Part shown: positions 12,601 to 24,600 of the stretch, piece after piece
Position numbering within the stretch: the first letter of the stretch is position 1
How the letters are laid out: the number at the start of each line of letters is the position of its first letter
Origin: Phocoena phocoena
Taxonomy: Eukaryota > Chordata > Mammalia > Artiodactyla > Phocoenidae
NCBI RefSeq assembly: GCF_963924675.1
Contig: NC_089220.1
Coordinates: forward strand, 116,328,697-116,392,696
DNA: 64,000 bases
Reading direction: 5' to 3'
Program-made: the position numbers and the translations under genes
Notes under the pieces: generated by a model
Told to the model about the DNA's origin: nothing
Databases searched by the model: none
The model's input: only the letters and a program-made list of their open reading frames with translations

Positions 12601-15600
12601 TTAACGTGGGACTTAACTCTTCTAGGCTCCCTGGTCAGCCGCCCAGCTCTCTTGACAGGCTATGGAAATGATTAATGATCTTGTTCAAAGTCAGGAAAAA
12701 GCAGCGAGGGTCCTTGGCAGGGCCACGCCCTGGGTCCTGGGCCCTCACCCCTGACCATTAGGCAGGAAGGCAGCCATGCGACTCTGTCTTGGGTCCCTGC
12801 CCCCTGATTGCTTCTGGTCTTGACTGGAATGTGCCCATTCTCTGTGGTGGGGAGGAAGTGGCCCTCCCCCCAACATTCCTGCCATCTCCCATCTTTGTCT
12901 CTAGTGCCAGAGGAGGCTGTCTCCCCGCTCTGCCCTCACCCCCACTAAGCTCTGTCTCCACGGTCTGAGTGCTGGGCAGACGAAGACGAGCCAAGTGCCA
13001 GGGAGCAGCTTTTGTTCAGCTCCATCTTCTCTGAAAGCTCCCGATCACGGCTTTGGCCTGCGAGCGCCAGTGCCCAGCGGCATTCCCACCTCCAAGGGTT
13101 AAAGCCCCAGGAGCCCCCACAGCTTCCCTGGGTCCCGGCCTCATAAAAGCCTTTTCCACATCTCCCTCGGGCTGCCTCAGGCTCCCCCGCTGAAATCTGA
13201 TAAGGGGCCTCTTTGTTGGAACTGTCAGTCTCCTTTATTGAGGAGGGAACTGGAGACCAGCGGCATTTCTTGGGGTACAGATAAGGCCCTGGATTGCTGT
13301 CAGAGGGAGCATGATTAATTACCCTCAATCCTAGCTCCTGCTTTGATAGCAGTGACTGACAGTCCACAGGCTTCCCCATCAGGTGCTCCCGCCCCCTCTG
13401 GGAGGTGTGATGGGGGCGGAGATTCGGCCTCCTGCAGGGGCAACACTGGTGACCCACCAAGAGCTCCCTGCAGTGGCTGCTGGCCTCCTTCCTGGTTCTC
13501 TGCAGGTTGCATTTGCATTTATTGTGGACTGAGGCCTGTCCCCTCTCAGGTGAAGAGCCTCTTTAGAGGAAGATGTAATCCAGCCCAGAGAATAGGCCAG
13601 AGACTCCCCCACTTCCCCACAAGGCTAGAGAAAGAGCCATTGCTTATGGACTTGAACTTCACAGACCTGGTCCTAAGCCACACAGGAGCCCTTCATTGGA
13701 GAAGATCCCAAACCATCCATCTCAAGGTCACCTGGCAACATTATTTTGTAATTCAGGCAAGCTCCTAAAATCAAGTTACCTCCCTTGGTAGTAGTCACAA
13801 CTATCAATTTTTTAAAATTAAATTTAATTAAAATTTTTTATACAGCAGGTTCTTATTAGTTGTCCATTTTATACATATTGGTGTATATATGTCCATCCCA
13901 ATCTCCCAATTCATCGCACCACCACCACCACCACCCCCCCAAACTATCAATTTTTGTTTTTAAGTTTTTATTCATAGACTCATAGGACTTTAGAACTGGA
14001 AGTCATCTGGAAGCAAATTCCTTGCTTCAGACTGACAGGGAAACTGAGGCCTGAATATTGTCGATTCCCCCCCCCATCCCCACCCCCAGCGTGATGTATT
14101 GGTTTTCTTTCTTGTTCAGGTAGGGAAACTCAGCTAAAAGGCCTTCTCCCCTTCTCTTCATAGTTGAGTCTCCTTGGGACAAGGGAGGTGGCTACCAGGC
14201 CCACTAAGCACAGAGTAGACTGCAGAGAGAGACCAGCCTGAGGGCCCTGCCTCTCTCTTAGTTGTCAAAAGAATGGAAGCCAAGGCAGGTTTTGTGTCTG
14301 GATTGGCTGCATAATGTGAGAAAACCATGATGTCATCTAGAGCTGGGTCTCAGAATAGCTTCAGCTTTGTTTCTGAGGGTACTGAGGGGCCCGCCTGCAC
14401 TGGGAGCTACTTTTAGCAGTTTCGTGGAGGACCAGCCATGAGGAAGAAAATGCCCATTCCCCTTACCCACTGATCCTGGAACCGGGGTGCCTGGCCAGGC
14501 CATAGGGGCCCTGATGAGAGAAGTTATGACCCCCCACATGCCTAGAGTGGGGCTGGGTTACAGAGCAGCCCTGGCCTGTGTTTTCTCTCCAGCGGTGCTG
14601 GGAAGAGGTCACTCTGGGGACTTGAAATGCCACTTTGCTCCTTCCTTGTCTTCTCAGGTCCAGTATCTACCTGTTTCCCTTGCCCCTGAGCAGTTCCCAG
14701 CCTAATGCAGCCACTCTGTGTGTGACTATAAAAAAGGCTAATTTTTAATGAAATTTCTACATCTATGACATTGTTGTCTTTGAAAGAAGCCATCTCAAAT
14801 GACTAGCCATTTAGTCTAGTGACTACTCTGGGCAAATCTATAATTCCTCTCTGGGGAGCTGCCTTCAGAGGCAGTTTGAGCCACACTAGATAATCTGTCA
14901 TGGTTTATGGCCACACCTCATCTTCACACAAAATCAGTATAAACAGCCTGGTCACTTCATCCTATTTTCCTGGCTTGTTTCCATGAATGACCATTTCTAA
15001 AAGTAAAACGCACCCTTTACATTTGAAGATTTACCGCCCTTGGAGAGAATCAAATGAGAATAGTGTAAACTCTGAAAGCTCTTCACAAACGGAGCGGTAG
15101 CTGGCTCTCCAAGGTGACAGTTCTGAAGGACAGCACTCCCCTGGCTGGGCATGCCCTGCTTGGCGGTCACTCACTCAGCCACGCCTGTTCTGTGGGCATC
15201 ACAAACCCAGCCCGCTTGCCCTCTTTAACACCTGTCTCCCCTTCTCTTTGGCCCCACTGAATGAAGTCATGGTTTCTTTACCTTCTCGGAATCCCCAGCT
15301 CTCCATCCATGCCTGTGCCGCCAGTCCTCTTATTGTATGACTCAGACACAAAGGGCTTAACCACTCTGGGCCTCGGTTCCCCAGTCTGTTTAATAAGGGT
15401 CGTGACCCCCCTAATGAACCTGCCAGGACCTGAGAGGAGAGGGTGACTTCTGTTCAGGGCTGTCAGCAATTAGACGCTTCGAGTTAGTGACAGACCCTGG
15501 TGGGCACACCACAGCAGGAAGGAAGGAAATGCGTTTAATATTCCCAGTTGGGTTAACACAGAGCTGGTTGCTTTGACTCTGAGAAGCAGGTTGGTTGGTT

Positions 15601-18600
15601 GGTTGGTTGGTTTAATCTGCATGGTAGTTTAGCTTATTAAACATTCTAATATTCAAGACATGATGAAGGAGAAACAATCCCTGCCTTCATTGAGCTTACA
15701 ATCCTCCTGGGATACCAGACGAACATACGTGAGACAAGTGGAACTATTTGCTGAACTTGTAGTGGTTATAATAGAAATTCTGAGAGGAAAGAAATCCATG
15801 TGAACTGGGGTAGTTGGAAATTTCTTCCTGGAGGGAGTGAACGTTGAAGGCCAGTGTAGAGAGGATTTGAGCGCAGACGGGTCATTTTAGGCTTGATGAG
15901 GAGGGACAGTAAAAACAAAAAGTAGAGGAGAGAGGAGCTTGGCTTTAGGGGTGAGGGTGAGAAGACCCAACTGATTGGAGTGAGAGTGAGTTGTTGGGAC
16001 ACGCTTAAAATACATCGTACGTAATCTTCTAAGGAGTGTTGGGGAACCCGAGTCATGCGATTGAACATGTGAGGTGGACTGGGTCGGCAATAAGAGTCAT
16101 TGTGGGTTTTTAAACTAGGAAGCGAGTAATGGCGTGAAAGTGGTGTTTTCATTAGATGGTCTGGCAGCAGCGTGCAGGTTGAGCATGTGGATTCAAAGCT
16201 GCTAGGGGCATCTGACGGTGAGCCGGTGAGGGCCTGGCCCAGGGTGGTGGCTGAGGGCTGGAGAGGAAGATGGCTTTGAGAGGGGCCTCAAAGCAGTAAT
16301 CGGTGAGCCTCCCGACAGCCTAAAGGTGGGTGAGAGAGGAGGGAGAGGAGCCATTGCTGCCTCGGAGGTTCCTACCCAAGACCTCAAAGAATGATGGTGC
16401 TGCTGGAAGAAGAGGAAGTGATGGGAAAAGGGAGCTGACCTAGGGGATGAAGGTGAGCTCACTGTGGACATCTGACCTGGAAGTGAACAGGTCACATGTG
16501 TAAAGATGTTCTGGAAGCTTCTGGAATTGAGAGCTTCGGGGACTTGTGTGAGGGGGCCTCGGGAGTGGTCCTCCCAGACTCTCCAGGTGATGCCCTGAGG
16601 GTATGAACTCACCAAGGCCATGAGCGTGCTCGGGCAGACAGGCCTGCAAAGAAGGGAGACCTTAGCCCTGTCCTGCCAGGAGACCAGTTCTGCGGCATGA
16701 GACTCCTGTGCTTGTGACAGGAATAAGGTCTACTGTCCAGAGCAGCACGGGGAGAGGTAGTTAACCAGCGCGCGAGCTGTCGTGCCAGCAGTCCTCTGAT
16801 ATTTTACCGGTGAATCTTTGAACTTAACTTATGGCCCCTTTGTCCTTGACCCTCCAAAGACCAGCTGGTCAATACAAAGGTCTTCAAGACCTCTAGCTCC
16901 CTCCCCACACTGAGAAAAGAGGCCCAGTCCCACCATAGCAGTGCCACGTGTTCGTGCTCACGCTACTTCCTCCTCATAAACGTGGCACCCTTCACTCCAC
17001 TCTGGCTTGAATTACTCTATAAAAGAGTTGGTGAGGCCAGTGTTCTAGAGCTGAGAAGAAAATGCCATTCCTTCAGGGGGAAGAAGCAGGAGGAGCTGAA
17101 ACAAACAGCCCTTCTCTAATCAAGCTGGCATAACTCCACCAGGCAGGCAGTGAGACCTCAACAAGCCTTGGGGGGGGGGGGCGGTGCGGCCGCGGCACAG
17201 GAGGAACAGCCGGTGTACAGTAAAAGGACTTGCCATCAAAAGGCAACAAGTCTCATACCCTGCCCTGGACGGTGACCCTTCCTGCTGGAATTCTCCCCTC
17301 TGACCTCCAGATCATTAATCCCGAGGCTGCCAAGTGACAGTCATCCATCACGCCTCCTGACGAGCATCCCAGCCGCCCGAGAAAGGAGCCTGGCCCCGCC
17401 CTCCCTGCCGTCCCCCGGTGCTCATTAGTGGGCCTTCCTGCTCGGTGCCAGGTTTCCTAATCAAGTCCCTGGCTCCTCTCACTTCCCTTCGGGGCCAGTG
17501 GGCGGAAGCGGCTCTGACCCTCCCTCTTTCAGAGGCCAGGGAGGGGTTGGAGTGAATTGTTGAGTGGCTTTTCATCCCCCTGGAGACCTGTGTGCCCAGC
17601 AGCTCCTTTGACATGGTGGGTACACAGGAGAGAAAAAACCATTTCTCTGCCCTGTAGCAGGAGAAGAGATGAAGAGAAAACAGGCAGTATGCAAATAAAA
17701 ACACGGTTATAAACTGCACTGAGAGCTGCAGAAGAGAAGCCAAGGAAGCTCTCCAGGTGGACAATGGGGCAGGACCTCACCTGTCTTGGGAGTCAGGGAA
17801 AGACTTCCCTGAGGAGGCAGCTGAACAGCTTCTGAAGGCTCCAGAGGACTGAGTTGCCAAGTCATTAGGAAAGAATCTGGAATCATACTGCTAGCAAAAA
17901 AAAAAAAAAAATCTTTGAAGTCATTTAGTCTGGCCCTCTTATTTACAGGTGGGAAACAGACCCAGAGACGCTGTGTGTTTTACCCAAGGCCACACAGCCT
18001 GTGAGTTGGACCTATCTTTCTGTTCTTCCTAAGGAGAACTGGCAGCTAGTCTGATAGCTTCCAGGCTTTGAGAGTTCGAGTCAAATTATACTTGTAAGCA
18101 GATTTATGAACATATTTCCAACTCTGCAAAAGGGTGGGCATCCACAGATGTCTTCTTTCTCTGCATGGTAATGACGCAACCCTCTGTTTCTCTCTTTGCA
18201 CAATCACAGGGACCCCCATCAACCGAATCCCCATCATGGCCAAGCAGATCCTGGACCTGTATATGCTGTATAAGCTGGTGACGGAGAAGGGGGGCCTGGT
18301 GGAGATCATCAACAAGAAGATCTGGAGGGAGATCACCAAAGGCCTGAACCTGCCCACGTCCATCACCAGCGCCGCCTTCACCCTGAGGACCCAGTGAGTG
18401 GCCAGAGCCTTGGGGAAAGGAAGCTAAGGCTGGAGAAAGGGGATGCTTTAACCTAGAGGAGAGGAAGGAAGGAAATTCCACTGTATAGTGAACAAGATGG
18501 GCGGAATTCCTGAAAGGGCCTGGAGCTTTCTGAGATGAATCCCTCCCTAACCTAAGTAATCCTGAGAGCGCCCCTTCCCAAGCATCTCCTGTGTGCTGCT

Positions 18601-21600
18601 GCCTCACCGTTCTGTTTCATTCACACCTCACCAGCAACCCCGTCAGGAAGGTTTTTGCCCCTGTTTCCCAGACAGCAAGAACTAAGTCTCAGAGGTTAGA
18701 TCGTTTGGTCAGAGCCATACCAGCTAGTAAGTGGTCAGGCTGAAGAGTCACGCCTGGGCTTCTGTCTCTGAAATCCACGCCTTTTCCAGGACGTCATCTC
18801 CCACACAGCACCCCTACCGTAAGCCTGGCCCTTCCTACCTGACAGCTTGCCCAGCAACAGCGGACCCAGAGGAAGGCAGGCACTGGGATCCCACTGGGAT
18901 CGGCCACCTGTTTTTCTACCCATTTGAGTTAATTATAAGGGTGATAGAAGCAGTGAGAACAGGAGGAGCACTGGCGAATCAGGGCCAGAGGGGAATCTGT
19001 TCTTTCGGAACTCTGGACGTTGTTCTGTGAAAAATACGGAAAGATCAGCCATGTATAGGTTAGGTGACATGTTAAGGCCTTGTCGAAACTGTTCCAGGAG
19101 AAGTTGGGAACAGAGCAATATCCAGCATAGCAGTCCTTCTCCCAAGGTTCTTGGGTAGCGAATTGCTTCTTGGGGCATCTGACACAAAGAGGGACAGCAC
19201 TTCTAGGTCCACACACAGTGGGAAGAATTGCTCCTGTCTGACCAGCCTGACTCAGAATGGTTAGGAGATCAAGGAGCCAGAAAGACATTGCAAAACATGG
19301 CATTTCTCATTTCTCCCAGGACACTAGAAAGGCGCCACAAAAACGTGAAACGTTAGCGAAAGTATCTATCTCCGTAGTGAACCGCGCCTCCACTTTGAGC
19401 TGCGTTTAGAATTGGGTAGCAGTTAGAGGGCCTGGGGTGGGGCATCGCTGTCCGGGAGGTTCCTCTTCCATCTTCTTCGTCCTCATCCTCTTCCATCACA
19501 AAGGAGCAGGTTGTGCTCCTTTGTCCTAGAGGACAGAGCCTGCCCCACAGAGCCCGCTTCCAGAGGCCCATCGACTTAAACTGGGCAGCCCTTGTGCCAT
19601 ATTTTGGATGACTCTGGAAGCTTCCTTCCTTCCTTCCCTCCAGGTATATGAAGTATCTCTACGCCTACGAGTGCGAGAAGAAAGCCTTGAGCTCCCCGGC
19701 CGAGCTCCAGGCAGCCATTGACGGCAACCGGAGGGAGGGCCGCCGGCCCAGCTACAGCTCCTCCCTCTTTGGCTACTCGCCCGCTGCTGCCTCTGCCGCT
19801 GGGGCCCCTGCCCTCCTCTCCCCACCCAAGATCCGCTTCCCCATCCTCGGGCTGGGCTCCGGCAGTGGCACCAATGCCAGTGGCCCTCGGATATCCCCAG
19901 CAACCACTCTCAGGAAAGGTCTGCAGGGCCCTTGTGAGGAGGAAGGGCAGGGAGGAAGGGCGCCAAGTTCCCTGGGTCCAAGACCCAGGTGGGAGGGTGG
20001 GTTATGGGTTGGGTCCAGCTCTGGTGCCGTTGTCAGGTGATGGAGTCCCAGTGACAACCGTGCCCGTGCCAAATCGCCTGGCTGTGCCCGTGACCTTGGC
20101 CAGCCAGCAGGCCGGTACCCGGACGGCCACGCTGGAGCAGCTGCGGGAGCGGCTGGAGTCGGGGGAGCCGCCTGAGAAGAAGGCATCCAGGCTGTCAGAG
20201 GAGGAGCAGCGCCTGGTGCAGCAGGCCTTCCAGCGCAACTTCTTCAGCATGGCACGGCAGCTGCCCATGAAGATCAGGATCAACGGCAGGGGTGAGCGCC
20301 GGGCCCGGGCGCCAAACCCCGGCTCCATTCGAGGGCCCGTTTACGTCCCGGGGACTGGGGTGGAGCCCCTCCAGGTTCTGCCCCCCTGGCCCCCAGAAGG
20401 ATCTAGAGGCCAAAGGGCCACCTGAGGCTTTGGTGGCCACGGAGGTCTCAGTTCAGCAAAGCTGAAGTCATTTTGCAGGGGACCTGCAGTTGCCCTGTTC
20501 TCTAGCAAAGAGGAGAAGCAGTTGTTCAAGGAGGAGCAGGAGGCCTTGAGGGACAGCTGCCGTGTCTTCCCTGTCCCCTCCTGCCTTTTGATCTGTCTCA
20601 ATTAAAGGGCTCGCCCTTCACCCCAGTGCCTCACCATCTGGGAGAAAGACAGCACCTCCTTTCCGGAGGCTCAGTGAGGGGCCAGAGCTGCCTCAGGCCA
20701 GGCTGCCAGTGACCCCCGGGAGAGAGGGGAGGAGGAAATACAAGTTTGGCAGCATAACTGGCATCTTTTCCCTTCCCCTCCACATTTTTCAGGTGCCCCA
20801 CCTTCTCCCCGCCCCCTCCCCCACACCCCTCCCCCCCGCAGCCACGCACTCCACATCCCTTGTTCCCCTTTTCCCCTTTCCCCCTCACACACATTTTCTT
20901 TGCCATTCTTGACTCTATCTCAGAGCAAACATGAGCGGGCTCGTGTTGGGAAGAAATCAGGTGTGAAGAGAGCTGTGCATGTTCCCAGGCAGCCCCTCCC
21001 CGTCCCACTCCCCCCTGGCGAGGAGCCGAAGGGAACTGGAGGTGACAGCCCGGACAGCAGGGCTCTGCCCTCTTGACCCACTCAGGCCAGGTGCCCCCGG
21101 CCCTGCACAAGCCACAGGCTAATAGATGAGGCAGCTCATCTGGAAGAATTCTTGGCTCTCAACATCATGAAAGGGCAGAGTCTCGGGTGAGCCAGGCAGA
21201 GGCCCTGTATGCCAGCGCCTGCAGCCTTCCACAAACCACGGAGGGCTCAGATTGAGAGGGAGTGCCAGGTGCTGGGCAGGTAGACCCTCTCCTTGAGGAC
21301 CTCCCAGCCTGGTTAAGGGGAGGAGGAAGCAAGCCAAATCCTCAGAGGAAGGGGCTGGGTCTTAGTGACCTCTGACGCCCCACCCGGTGGGTAGTGGGTG
21401 CTCAGGGTTTGCTGAATCGTGTTGAAAGCATCAGTGCGCAGCTGCGAGCTGAGGTCAGCCTCCTTGCCTATGTGATGCCTCTTCTCTGAGAGCAGAGGGA
21501 GTTGGGAAGGTGAAGTGGTTCAGTGGAGAAAGCAAGCCGTAGGACGTTCACCAGCCTGGTTCTCCTGCCACACCTTACACTCGGCAGAAGGTTATCCAGG

Positions 21601-24600
21601 TGCTTTCTAACTCTGGGAGGGTGGGAGAGCCTTGAAGGGAACGACAGAAATGCCGGAGGGCTTGACTGGGCCTGCTGTCTCCCTTGTCCCCAGCAGAGGA
21701 CAGAGCAGAGGCCTCGGCTGCAGCAGTGAACCTGACCACGAGCAGCATTGGGAGCATCAACATGTCTGTGGACATCGACGGCACCACTTATGCAGGTGAG
21801 GCTCTTGGGGCTCTGAAGGAGGCGGCAGGGTGGCAGCCACCCTCAGTACAGCTCCCTGCAAGACCCCCTTGTCCCCTTCTGTCTGAACATCTTCCCAGGG
21901 GTGGCTTCCTTTCAAGGTTCCAAAGGTAAAGTCGTTTTTCCGGATGAGGAGGGCTGAGGATGGCTAATAGGATGACAGATCCCCCTCCACCATTTTTTTT
22001 TTTTTTTTTGCGGTATGCAGGCCTCTCACCGTTGTGGCCTTTGCCGTCGCGGAGCACAGGCTCCGGATGCGCAGGCTCAGCGGCCATGGCTCACGGGCCC
22101 AGTCGCTCCGGGGCACGTGGGATCTTCCCGGACCGGGGCACAAACCCGTGTCCCCTGCATCGGCAGGCGGACTGTGAACCACTGCGCCACCAGGGAAGCC
22201 CCACCACCACCACCTTTGACAAAGTGATGGAGACCCCTTGTCTAACCCTTTTTCGACCAATGGTTGGCTCGTTATTTGAAAAAGTCATTTAACGTAAAGA
22301 ATCATAATCAACTCTATCCACACCTTTAACATTGTATTATAAGTTAAGTCAGTGTCCACCATTACAGTCTTTCAATGCACGTGTCTCCTTTCTTTGACTG
22401 GTTCAGCTCTTCTCTTCCTGGACATGATCTGTCATGGTCCAAGAACTGACACAGGCAAAGGAATCTGAGCACAGCAGAATCAGCCTATATTTTCATGATT
22501 TTCCCCCCAGTCTTTTACAGTTGTCTCTTCCCAGATCTAATTTGGTTGGTTGGTTGGTTTAGCACCTTTACGAAGACTTGACAAGGTGTTCAACTTAGTT
22601 TTCATAGAAACAGCAATCCGTTTCCCACTCCCATTTTGTTAGTGTAGAGATGAGTTTGGGGATAAAGCCAGCTGACTGGTTGTTGTTTTGTTTTTTTTTT
22701 TTTGGCTGCATTGGGTCTTTGTTGCTGCGCACGGGCTTCCTCTAGTTGCGGCAAGCGGGCTTCCTCTAGTTGCGGCAAGCAGGGGCTACTCTTCGTTGCG
22801 GTGCGCGGGCTTCTCGTTGCAGTGGCTTCTCTTGTTGCGGAGCACGGGCTCTAGGCCCGCGGGCTTCAGTAGTTGCAGCGCGTGGGCTTCAGTAGTTGCA
22901 GCACACGGGCTTCAGTAGTTGTGGTGTGTGGGCTCAGTAGTTGTTTGCTCCACGGCATGTGGGATCTTCCCAGAGTAGGGATTGAACCTGTGTCCCCTGC
23001 ATTGGCAGGCGGATTCTTGACCACTGTACCACCAGGTAAGTCCCTCCAGCTGACTCTTGTTAAGCACAGCTTGATGAGTGGGGGCCCCAGAGCACGGGCA
23101 CACTGGCCAGTGGCCTCCTGCTGGGAGCCTGGGCATCAGTCACCTGTGTTAGAGGGGGCATGGGGAGGTGCCCAGTGGAGGGGGGTTAGAGCTGCACCTT
23201 CTATCAAAACCAGGGGCATTTCCACAGGGCATGCTTTGAGTGCTCCTGCTCTGGGGACTGGGGCCAAGGCCGCTCTGGATCTCTGCCGGGCCGCTTGCTG
23301 GGGGCGTCACGCTTGGGGCCAGGGAAGGGGCAGAGTTCCTGGAAGCAGCCTGCAGAGAAGCAGGGATGCCAAGTTGCCTAGCCACTCACCACAGAGTCAG
23401 TGCTTCAGAGACCACGCCACGTTCAAAGGTCTCTGCCTAACACAGACCCCTCAAGGAGACTGGGCGAGCCGGCGGCTAGGGCCTGGATGCCCTTTGCCTT
23501 CTGGTGGTGCCGTGTGGTCGAGGAGGTTTGGGGGTTGGGAGTGGGTCTGTGTGGAAAGCAGGGAAGGGGGAGATCAGTGCCTGGCTCTCCATCTCCTCTC
23601 ATCCTTTCTCAGGAGAGAGGAGGATATGCCTCCTCTCCCTCAGCATGGGGAGCAGTCAGAAGAGAGTTGAAGGCTCCCCAAACCTCACCTGCCTCAATCC
23701 TGTCCCACCTGTGTCCTTTCTCAGTGGCTGTGCAGTCACCCAGGCCCAGAGCTTGGAAGTCATTCCTGAGAGCCCCTCAGTCCCATCACCCCCCAGAGCT
23801 CAGCAGACGCCAGTGCTCTGCTGCGTCCCCGCTGCATGGCCCTGGTTCAGACCTCTCTTCTCCCCTGTTAGAGTAGCTCTGACTTGCAGGCTTCCATCCA
23901 CCCACATCCTCCCAGCCCCACAGAGAGCTCTGAAATGCCCGTCTCGTGATGTCTGTCCCCTTCTTCCCCTTAAAACTTCAGGGGCTTCACAAGCCCCGCA
24001 GGGTACGACCCCGGCAGCCTAGAGACACGCAGGCCTCCATCTCCTGGCGCTGCCACCTCTCCAGCCTCCTGTGCCGCACGCCTGCCTTCAGCTCCCCCCG
24101 GGCCTCCCGCGCTGCTGCACCAGCCTCCAGCACGTTCGCCGCCTCTCTCTGTTCTTTGTTCTCTCAGATTTCCTCTGCCTGCCACACCGTCTCCTCCTCG
24201 TCGTGTGGCCACTTTTCCTAAAAAGTCCAGGCGTGCTCTCCCACCAGAGCTTCTCCTGACCCACTTTCCCCTGCCCTCCAAAGCCGCCTTTTTTCCCCAC
24301 AACACACTGGGTACACTTCACCTAGAGCCTTTGTGACATTTCAGCAGAATGACTCTGCCCGTCCCCCTCACCAGCCTGTAGGCACCTGCAGGCAGGGCAG
24401 TGTCGGCACCTGGCGCAGCGTCCAGCATGGACCCTCCTCTCCCAGAGTTAGGCGGCAGTAGATACAGTGGAGTGAACTGAACCCCTGAACCTGTCCCTCC
24501 TCTCCCAGTGTGCTCACACTTGCTTCTCCCCACCCCCACTCGCTCAGGTGTGCTGTTTGCCCAGAAGCCTGTGGTCCACCTCATCGCAGGATCCGCTCCC

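Larger units (their letters stand above)
5575..18209 (+). other. ARID3B: ARID3B large intron (12.6 kb) inside the ARID coding region
   Basis: No exon with homology is visible. Contents: L2 and MIR scraps, an AT-rich low-repeat block (about 6650-7130), a MER5-like hAT remnant (7629-7775), an inverted repeat beside a CA microsatellite (9540-9606), an L1 3' remnant (11650-12290), an L1-like insertion with target duplication (13813-13941), a TTGG microsatellite (15589-15613) and a G run near 17170. Confidence 0.85.

Noticed and set aside
20600..20610. ATTAAA-type poly(A) signal ending ARID3B early
   Set aside because: It lies in an intron (CAATTAAAGGG) before two intact coding exons, with no supporting downstream GU-rich element that I can see.
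22873..23670. 265-codon plus-strand ORF
   Set aside because: Its first part is SINE body and its rest is intronic sequence with no domain. It is a chance fusion frame.
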